From an uncultured Mediterraneibacter sp. (GTDB lineage: Bacteria; Bacillota; Clostridia; Lachnospirales; Lachnospiraceae), in assembly GCA_934309345.1 (NCBI GenBank), contig CAKRDD010000023.1:1-58728 (forward strand): DNA of 58,728 bases. Direction: 5' to 3'. Below, piece by piece: positions 53,315 to 58,728 of the stretch. The notes under the pieces are model-generated. The model was not told where the DNA came from and ran no database searches. It saw nothing but the letters and a program-made list of their open reading frames with translations. Each line of letters opens with the position of its first letter. Position 1 is the first letter of the stretch. Position numbers and translations under genes: made by a program.

Positions 53315-55012
53315 TTATTCTAATGAAAAATACAACTTCTTATACCCAAGCCGCTGACACAGCTTTGTCAGATACGGCTGGTCGAGCCTTGCCTGCTCCA
53401 GGATATCCTTCTGTGCAAACACTTCCTCTTTTGTGCCATCTGCGAGCACTTTTCCGTGTGCCATAACGATCACACGCTCGAAACTCTCTGCCACAAAATC
53501 CATATCATGTAAAATCGCAATAATTGTTTTCCCCTGACTACTCAAATCTCTGATCATTTTCTGAATAATCTTTCTGCCTTTCCAATCCTGTGCAATCGTC
53601 GGTTCATCAAGGATAATCACTTTTGTGTCCATCGCAAGAACAGATGCGATTGCAACCAGTTTTCGTTCTGCCAATTCCAGATCATAAGGATTTTCATCTG
53701 CCAGTTGTTCCAACCCGACCAACTTTAATGCCGCAACTGCTTTTTCCCTTGCCTGCTCTTTTGTCATTCCGATATTCTGCGGTCCGAACATGACTTCATC
53801 GATCACATGATATTTGAAAATCTGGTCGTCCGGATTCTGGAATACATAGCCAATCTCCCCTGCCAACATTGCAACGCTCTTTTCTGCCATGTCATTTCCA
53901 CCGTAGTAAATACTGCCGCCCACCGGATTTAACAGACCTTTTAACAGTTTTACAAGAGTCGTTTTTCCTGCACCGTTCTGACCGATAATCGCAGTTAGTC
54001 TGTTGTCAATAGTAAGGTTTACATCCTGCAGAACCGGAACATTTTCAACATATTGAAATTTCAGGTGTTCGATGTTGAAAACACTTTGTTTACAGCTTGT
54101 TGTCTCCCCTCTTTCACTTCTTATTTCTGCGTTATGGTCTAATGATTTTTTCCCCAAGCCAAATACGTTCTCCTCAGGGAACAAATCTTTTAACACCAAC
54201 GCATCCTTAAGCGAAGCCGGATAACATCCATTGTCCTTCTTCACGCCAAATGCCTGACAGATTCTTGTATAAGCCGGTGGATTTACCCCATAGTTCTGCA
54301 GATCTTCTCTGGAGAAAATCTGTTCCGGTGAATCGAATGCAATCTGTTTTCCCTGATGCAACAGCAAAATCCTGTCACAGTATTCTGCCAATTTTTCCAG
54401 CTTCTGTTCCACCATAATGATCGTGATCCCTGATTTGGCGAGCTTATCGACCGCCGCAAAAACTTCCTCACTTCCCGCCGGATCAAGCTGTGAAGTAGGC
54501 TCGTCTAACACGATTACTTCCGGTTTCATCGCAAGAATACCTGCCAGCGCTACCCTCTGCATCTGGCCACCGGACAAATCAAACGGATTTCTATCCCGAT
54601 AATCCGCAATATCCAGCAGTTCCATCACCTCATTGACACGGCTTATCATCTCTTCTTTCGGAACACCGAAGTTTTGCAAACCAAATGCAATTTCTTCAAA
54701 AACTGTTTCTTTTGCACCGGAAAGCTGGTTAAACGGATTCTGAAATACCAAACCGACTTTCTGACACAACTTTGAAACAGTCGTTTTTGCCACTTCTGTA
54801 TCCCCGATCAGCACTTTTCCTCCGTAAGCCCCTTTAAAAAATCCCGGAACAAGACCGTTGAATGCCTGACAGAGCGTACTTTTTCCAGCTCCATTCTCCC
54901 CGATAATCCCGATAAAAGAGCCTTTTTCTATTTCAAAATCCAGACCATCCAACGCAAGCTTTGTTGTATTTGGATAACGGTATTTTAAATTTTCAACCTT
55001 TATATATGCCAT
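53315..55012 (-). CDS. Fused double ATPase of an ECF importer
   Basis: A 565-residue protein joining two ABC ATPases. The first has Walker A GENGAGKSTL, signature LSGGQMQRVALAGIL and Walker B VIVLDEPTSQLDP. The second has Walker A GQNGAGKTTL and Walker B VIILDEPTIAQD, but its signature reads DLELAERKLVAIA in place of LSGGQ. In most ECF systems EcfA and EcfA' are separate proteins. The degenerate signature means one of the two ATP sites may be non-catalytic. It is the energising part of the importer with EcfT and the S component. Confidence 0.92.
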   Translation of the reverse strand: MAYIKVENLKYRYPNTTKLALDGLDFEIEKGSFIGIIGENGAGKSTLCQAFNGLVPGFFKGAYGGKVLIGDTEVAKTTVSKLCQKVGLVFQNPFNQLSGAKETVFEEIAFGLQNFGVPKEEMISRVNEVMELLDIADYRDRNPFDLSGGQMQRVALAGILAMKPEVIVLDEPTSQLDPAGSEEVFAAVDKLAKSGITIIMVEQKLEKLAEYCDRILLLHQGKQIAFDSPEQIFSREDLQNYGVNPPAYTRICQAFGVKKDNGCYPASLKDALVLKDLFPEENVFGLGKKSLDHNAEIRSERGETTSCKQSVFNIEHLKFQYVENVPVLQDVNLTIDNRLTAIIGQNGAGKTTLVKLLKGLLNPVGGSIYYGGNDMAEKSVAMLAGEIGYVFQNPDDQIFKYHVIDEVMFGPQNIGMTKEQAREKAVAALKLVGLEQLADENPYDLELAERKLVAIASVLAMDTKVIILDEPTIAQDWKGRKIIQKMIRDLSSQGKTIIAILHDMDFVAESFERVIVMAHGKVLADGTKEEVFAQKDILEQARLDQPYLTKLCQRLGYKKLYFSLE

Positions 55013-55040
55013 AATTTTTTCTTTTTCCTTTTTCCATATT

Positions 55041-55092
55041 CAAGAATGCCTCTGCATTCTTGCTGCGAGATGCGCGTCATGCAATGCATGAC
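55041..55092. repeat. Palindrome pair between ecfT and the ATPase gene
   Basis: CAAGAATGC/GCATTCTTG (55041-55062) and GTCATGCA/TGCATGAC (55076-55092) flank GCGAGATGC (55065-55073), a sequence also present in the composite repeat at 29420-29429. It fills the 83-base gap between the two genes. Confidence 0.55.
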
Positions 55093-55095
55093 AAT

Positions 55096-55863
55096 TTACA
55101 GCATAATTCTCACCACAATAGCACCTGCAGTCAGCACAGCCAGCACGAGACATAACACGCGGTCGGAGGTTTTCATTTTTCCTTCCCTGAGATAGGTCTT
55201 TTTCCGACCAGACTCAAATCCCCGGATTTCCAGTGCAATCGCACGCTCTCTTGTGTTGATGAGCGAACTCATGACAACCGGAGAAATTAACGGAAGAAAA
55301 GATTTTGCCCTGATGATCAGATTTCCCTCCGTCTCAAGCCCACGGCTCCTCTGTGCATCCATGATCGTGTTCATCGTGCCGCTCATCTGCGGTATGATCT
55401 GAAAAACAGAACTGATGACATATCCGAGCTTCGGCGAGAATCCGGCCTGCTCCAGATCCTCTACCAGCTCTGTCGGCTTCGTCGTAAGTACAAACACCGC
55501 AAATGCCAGCAGCATATTTAAAATGTTGCAGCTGATGCGAAGCGCGTACATCATTCCCTCCTGATAGAACTTTAATGGTCCTAACTGAAACATTACGTTT
55601 ACATTTTCATGGTTAAATAAACCATGTATCAAAAATATGGTAAGCAGAATTGTAAAAGAAAAAGCAATCAGTGGAAAAACCTTTTTCACGATTTTTCCAC
55701 TGATAAGCATTACAAGACTGATTCCAATGAATATAGCGAATGCCCATAATTTCCCTGCGATCAGCGATGCGGCAATTGCCGTTAAGATATAACACAGTTT
55801 CGTAAAAGGATGCATTCTGGTCAAATAGGTATCTTTATCCACATAAAGGCTGATACTTCTCAT
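55096..55863 (-). CDS. ecfT: ECF transporter transmembrane protein EcfT
   Basis: A 255-residue membrane protein of the CbiQ/EcfT family, about five helices. It contains the ATPase-coupling motifs AQRSRGLETEG and ERAIALEIRGFESG (the two ARG-type helices). It links ATP hydrolysis to toppling of the S component. AGGAG precedes the ATG, and it follows the S component gene by 31 bases. Confidence 0.92.
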   Translation of the reverse strand: MRSISLYVDKDTYLTRMHPFTKLCYILTAIAASLIAGKLWAFAIFIGISLVMLISGKIVKKVFPLIAFSFTILLTIFLIHGLFNHENVNVMFQLGPLKFYQEGMMYALRISCNILNMLLAFAVFVLTTKPTELVEDLEQAGFSPKLGYVISSVFQIIPQMSGTMNTIMDAQRSRGLETEGNLIIRAKSFLPLISPVVMSSLINTRERAIALEIRGFESGRKKTYLREGKMKTSDRVLCLVLAVLTAGAIVVRIML

Positions 55864-55894
55864 CTAAATCACTCCTAGTATAAGTTTTCACTTT

Positions 55895-56497
55895 TTAGTC
55901 TAAACTCTCCACACTGTCATTCACATCATAAAGAGCAGTGAGTTTTTTCGGAAGTCCTTTTAAAATTGCAAACACGATCAGTATCGTAATAATCTTATCC
56001 GGTACATCAACGATAACTTCATCTAAAAGAGAGCCTAATACAACCGGAAGATTTGCTGCCTGTGTTGCTGCGAATACTGCATCGCCCCAGACATTTCCTG
56101 TTGTGCCACCCCAGAAAAGAACGTTTAACGGAGTGGAGATCAATACTGCTGCAAGACCGCCGGCTAAAGCAGTCAGTAATGCACCACTGATTTTTTCCAT
56201 TTTGCCGAGACGTGCCATAATACCAACAACAAAACCGATGCCAAGACTTGTCAGCGCATAAACTAATGAAATGGAATCACCGGTTGTAAAACCATAAATC
56301 AGGTTGTTGGCTGCTCCACAGATCGCACCGATGATTGGTCCACCGAGTGCGCCACCGATACAGGTTCCGATGGAATCTAACCACAATGGCAGTTTTAATA
56401 CAGAAGCAAATAATTTTCCAAGGTAGTTGATACCAATACATGCCGGGATCAATACCAGGCTTGCTGTGGTTAATTTGGTTTTAAAAATGTTCTTCAT
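55895..56497 (-). CDS. ECF transporter substrate-binding (S) component
   Basis: A 200-residue membrane protein with about six helices. The segment KLPLWLDSIGTCIGGALGGP and YALTSLGIGFVVGIMARLGK fit the S component fold with small-residue helices that contact EcfT. The substrate is not evident. Because the operon also encodes a nicotinamidase-like enzyme, nicotinamide or a related amide or nucleoside is a reasonable guess. GGGAGG precedes the ATG. Confidence 0.85.
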   Translation of the reverse strand: MKNIFKTKLTTASLVLIPACIGINYLGKLFASVLKLPLWLDSIGTCIGGALGGPIIGAICGAANNLIYGFTTGDSISLVYALTSLGIGFVVGIMARLGKMEKISGALLTALAGGLAAVLISTPLNVLFWGGTTGNVWGDAVFAATQAANLPVVLGSLLDEVIVDVPDKIITILIVFAILKGLPKKLTALYDVNDSVESLD

Positions 56498-56510
56498 AAC
56501 ATCATCCTCC

Positions 56511-56571
56511 CTCGTTTTCCGAGCACCTGTACAGTGCCTCCAATATTTACGAATTCTGATAAGACATTATA
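56511..56571 (-). promoter_or_regulatory. Promoter and two-hairpin leader of the ECF operon
   Basis: The minus strand has TTGTGTTATAAT (-10 at 56571-56566) followed by a leader with two hairpins: GCACTGTACAGGTGC (56537-56523) and CTCGGAAAACGAG (56523-56511), the latter just before GGGAGG. I recognise no known riboswitch. Confidence 0.4.
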
Positions 56572-56618
56572 ACACAAAATGAAAGGAACATGGTGAACTG
56601 ATTGAAATTGTAAATAAC

Positions 56619-56656
56619 AAGTAGCCTGTATGCTTTATTTCACATACAGGCTACTT
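56619..56656. terminator. Long perfect hairpin after the HAD gene
   Basis: AAGTAGCCTGTATG (56619-56632) and CATACAGGCTACTT (56643-56656) form a 14-pair stem. T-rich flanks are weak, but it lies just after the HAD stop on the minus strand. Confidence 0.7.
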
Positions 56657-56724
56657 AATCCATATCCCTATATTTTAATATTCTATGAACATTTTAACCG
56701 CTAGAGTCATTTTCGTCCGGTCTT

Positions 56725-57366
56725 TCATCGCCAATCCAATTTCTTTGAAGTGATAGCAGATAACAGATCAGCTGGTCTTTCTAAAAAATAATCTGCTTTT
56801 ATGTGCTTATTATGACTGCCCCATACTGCCAAAGCAAAATCAATTCCCGCATTTTCCGCACATTTACTGTCATATTTGCTGTCTCCAATATAAAGCACTT
56901 TACTATGGTCTGTTTTTGATAATTCCACATATTTCAAAATCGGTGCGGCATTGGGTTTATGTTCCTGTGTATCGTCTGCACATATGATTGTTTTGAAATA
57001 ATGACTGATACCAAACGGACAAAAATCATGTGTAAATTCTTCCCTTGTCTTTGATGTGACAATCCCCATTTCATAATCCAGACTTAGAAGATTTTTCAAT
57101 AATTCAATGATTCCGTCAAATACTTTAATGGTATTTGTATAGTTACGCATATTTTTATCCCATAATTCTATCGCATAGGAAGTGTCTTTTATCTCAAGTT
57201 TTTTCAAAGCGTCTGTTCCTGTAATACCTAACGCAAATCTTAGTTCAGAACATGGTATCTTTCTCCCGGACAATTCCTTTATAGTTTCCTGTAAAGAATG
57301 TAATACAGCATATTCCGTATCAATCAGAGTACCATCAATGTCAAAAACAATATGCTTATACTTCAT
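56725..57366 (-). CDS. HAD-superfamily phosphatase (Gph/PpaX type)
   Basis: A 213-residue HAD hydrolase. Motif I is VFDIDGTLIDTE, motif II is MGIVTSKTREEF, motif III Lys is in EHKPNAAPI and motif IV is VLYIGDSKYD. A small helical C1 cap lies between motifs I and II. Relatives hydrolyse phosphoglycolate or pyrophosphate. AGGAGG precedes the ATG. It is a single-gene unit. Confidence 0.9.
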   Translation of the reverse strand: MKYKHIVFDIDGTLIDTEYAVLHSLQETIKELSGRKIPCSELRFALGITGTDALKKLEIKDTSYAIELWDKNMRNYTNTIKVFDGIIELLKNLLSLDYEMGIVTSKTREEFTHDFCPFGISHYFKTIICADDTQEHKPNAAPILKYVELSKTDHSKVLYIGDSKYDSKCAENAGIDFALAVWGSHNKHIKADYFLERPADLLSAITSKKLDWR

Positions 57367-57451
57367 GCTGCCACCTCCTGTAAATTACTGATTTACTTTA
57401 CAAGTATAATTATAATGCAAAAGGTATAGGAAAAATATTTCTTTTCCGTCA

Positions 57452-58363
57452 TTATCTATCACTATTCTGCCATTTTTTCCTATATTCTATAGGTGAACAA
57501 TGTGCGTATTCCCGAAAAACCTTTCCAAAATAACTGCTGCTCCCTAAACCGCACTCATGGCTGATAACAGTAACAGCTTCCTGCCCCTTTGCCAACATCT
57601 GACAGGCAACTTGTAGACGGTAAGTTGTTATATACTCTACGGGTGTCATGTGCAGACAGTCATGGAACACTCTATAACACTCCCTTTCGCTTAGATATGC
57701 TGCCGCAGCAAGTTCCGGAATAGATATTTTTTCTCTGTAATGTTCATGAATGTATATCATCATCAGCTTTATTTTATCGTTGCTTTTGTTATGTCCCCCT
57801 TTCTTTTCACGCATAGAACGAGAGAGTTCAAAAAGCATGAGCCATATTTCCGTTAGGGTTTCCCGCAATTTTATTTCATATCCAAATTCATCACTGGATA
57901 AACGAAATGAGGCAGCAAGCAGTTTCAAAATCCTTTCTTCTTCTGCATTGCCCGGAAAAAGCGGGATTACCTCAATCTGCGGAGCTGTTATGACAGGCGC
58001 AATATATTTTTGTTCAATCCTGCTTCCCTGTTCTCCGGCAAGTAATGAAACATCGAAAATATGAAGTAGCTGTATATTCTTTTCTTTCTGCGATATTGCT
58101 TTTGTCATATGGAGTACATTGGGATTTATCATGCCGCCGCTTCCAGCCGGAAACAATATTTTTCCTCCTGGCGTATCATATTCAATGCTGCCGCTTTCCA
58201 TATAAAAAAGTTCCACTGTCCTGTGCCAGTGCCACGGTACATAACACCCTATATACTTGTCAAGTTCTGCCCTCGAAGCGATATAGGGAAAATCTTTTTC
58301 AAAACCGGGAAGCAATTCTTCCTTGCTTCCAGTATAAAATTCAATGCTATGGATATTTTTCAT
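57452..58363 (-). CDS. AraC-family regulator with cupin domain
   Basis: A 303-residue protein. The N-terminal half is a cupin-type sensor (YVPWHWHRTVELFYMESGSI, PAGSGGMINPNVLHMT). The C-terminal AraC domain has two helix-turn-helix units (ISIPELAAAAYLSERECYRV, VISHECGLGSSSYFGKVF, with SPIEYRKKW). Such regulators respond to sugars or other small molecules. No target operon is adjacent, and the dehydrogenase beyond it is decayed. Confidence 0.92.
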   Translation of the reverse strand: MKNIHSIEFYTGSKEELLPGFEKDFPYIASRAELDKYIGCYVPWHWHRTVELFYMESGSIEYDTPGGKILFPAGSGGMINPNVLHMTKAISQKEKNIQLLHIFDVSLLAGEQGSRIEQKYIAPVITAPQIEVIPLFPGNAEEERILKLLAASFRLSSDEFGYEIKLRETLTEIWLMLFELSRSMREKKGGHNKSNDKIKLMMIYIHEHYREKISIPELAAAAYLSERECYRVFHDCLHMTPVEYITTYRLQVACQMLAKGQEAVTVISHECGLGSSSYFGKVFREYAHCSPIEYRKKWQNSDR

Positions 58364-58463
58364 GTCTGTTCACCTGCACATCTGGGAGTTTCTATCTGCT
58401 TTATGAATTAAATATACTGGAATAGCTCGGTAATTGTCAATCAAAACAGATTTTTGTCAGATA

Positions 58464-58728
58464 CTATAGTCCCGATACAACATTGATTGGATTCGCTTCT
58501 ATAAACTTCTTTATATTATCTGCCAAAATAGAAACCAGACGCTGGCTTCATAAGTGATAAAGTGTCTTTGTTGATCATATGTTTTGTACTTTCTGACAAT
58601 GGACAATGCATGGAAACATAATCACTATTCTTAAGTAATTCCTCCACAACCTTCTACTTCATATATCACTCATCTTCCTCAAGTTTCTGTACTCTTCTTT
58701 TATATATTTTAGAAGATATCATTAATGC
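58464..58728 (-). pseudogene. Decayed D-2-hydroxyacid dehydrogenase, partial
   Basis: The minus strand encodes LLKNSDYVSMHCPLSESTKH and MINKDTLSLMKPAS, the NAD-domain middle of D-2-hydroxyacid dehydrogenases. Upstream there are in-frame TGA and TAG codons. Directly after MKPAS another frame continues with VSILADNIKKFIEANPINVV and ends SGL-TAG at 58464, which is the family's C-terminus. The part with the catalytic His is deleted. The gene continues past the window edge. Confidence 0.7.

Noticed and set aside
9527..58728. In-frame TAG codons in rlmD, the 52.4 kb relic and the dehydrogenase, as possible amber recoding
   Set aside because: Other intact genes here end normally at TAG (for example the LanG-like permease at 47787), and two of the three cases carry further damage. 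Ordinary decay explains them better.

Overview
The window is low-GC DNA from a Gram-positive anaerobe, most likely a gut member of the Lachnospiraceae (Clostridia). I infer this from the gene set and order: rpsF-ssb-rpsR, gdpP-rplI-dnaB, MutS2, the YhaM-type nuclease, a 56-residue 2[4Fe-4S] ferredoxin, a DUF951 gene beside a class B sortase, a YesM/YesN-controlled carbohydrate ABC operon, and strong AGGAGG ribosome sites. No rRNA or tRNA gene was seen. The species was not identified.

Layout. (1) 1-9.5 kb is the end of an integrative element: a partial sigma-like gene, a primase/DUF3987 protein, a sigma-region-4-like protein, then a compact restriction-modification operon (Xre controller, two m5C methyltransferases, an unknown 216-residue protein, a McrB-like AAA ATPase and a LlaJI-type nuclease), and a DUF4314 protein. 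It abuts the 3' end of rlmD. rlmD ends in an amber codon followed by a 76-codon in-frame tail. (2) 9.7-29.2 kb is core genome: rlmD, yhaM, a PDZ pseudoprotease, mutS2, a two-component system, an orphan sugar-binding lipoprotein, ferredoxin, a MerR regulator, dnaB/rplI/gdpP, rpsR/ssb/rpsF, DUF951, sortase B, a LUD protein and a HAD phosphatase. (3) 29.4-42.4 kb is carbohydrate metabolism: cutC, nagB, nagA, a GH127 arabinofuranosidase-type enzyme with a two-permease ABC importer, two paralogous binding lipoproteins and a YesM/YesN sensor-regulator pair. (4) 42.6-46.2 kb has putP, an AlbA_2 (Schlafen-type) regulator bracketed by two identical palindromes, and hsp20. (5) 46.2-52.7 kb is an AT-rich accessory island: a Tn916-type integrase fragment, a lantibiotic-immunity-like RR/ABC/HK operon, a DUF3791-DUF3990-DUF3791 toxin-antitoxin-like operon, and relics of other genes. 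(6) 52.7-58.7 kb has an ECF importer with a nicotinamidase-like hydrolase, a HAD phosphatase, an AraC regulator and a decayed dehydrogenase.

The parts most worth attention are the LlaJI/BsuMI-like operon with its unrecognised third gene, the DUF3791/DUF3990 operon, the amber-interrupted rlmD tail, the CIRCE-like hsp20 promoter fused to an integrase fragment, the paired palindromes around the AlbA_2 gene, and a family of CTGTTCAC-type palindromes in the intergenic spaces. One of those palindromes supplies the last codons and stop of cutC.

Coordinates are for the start codons I judged most likely. Where I moved a start from the longest reading frame, the ribosome site decided it. Family names come from recognising motifs by eye; no database search was possible.
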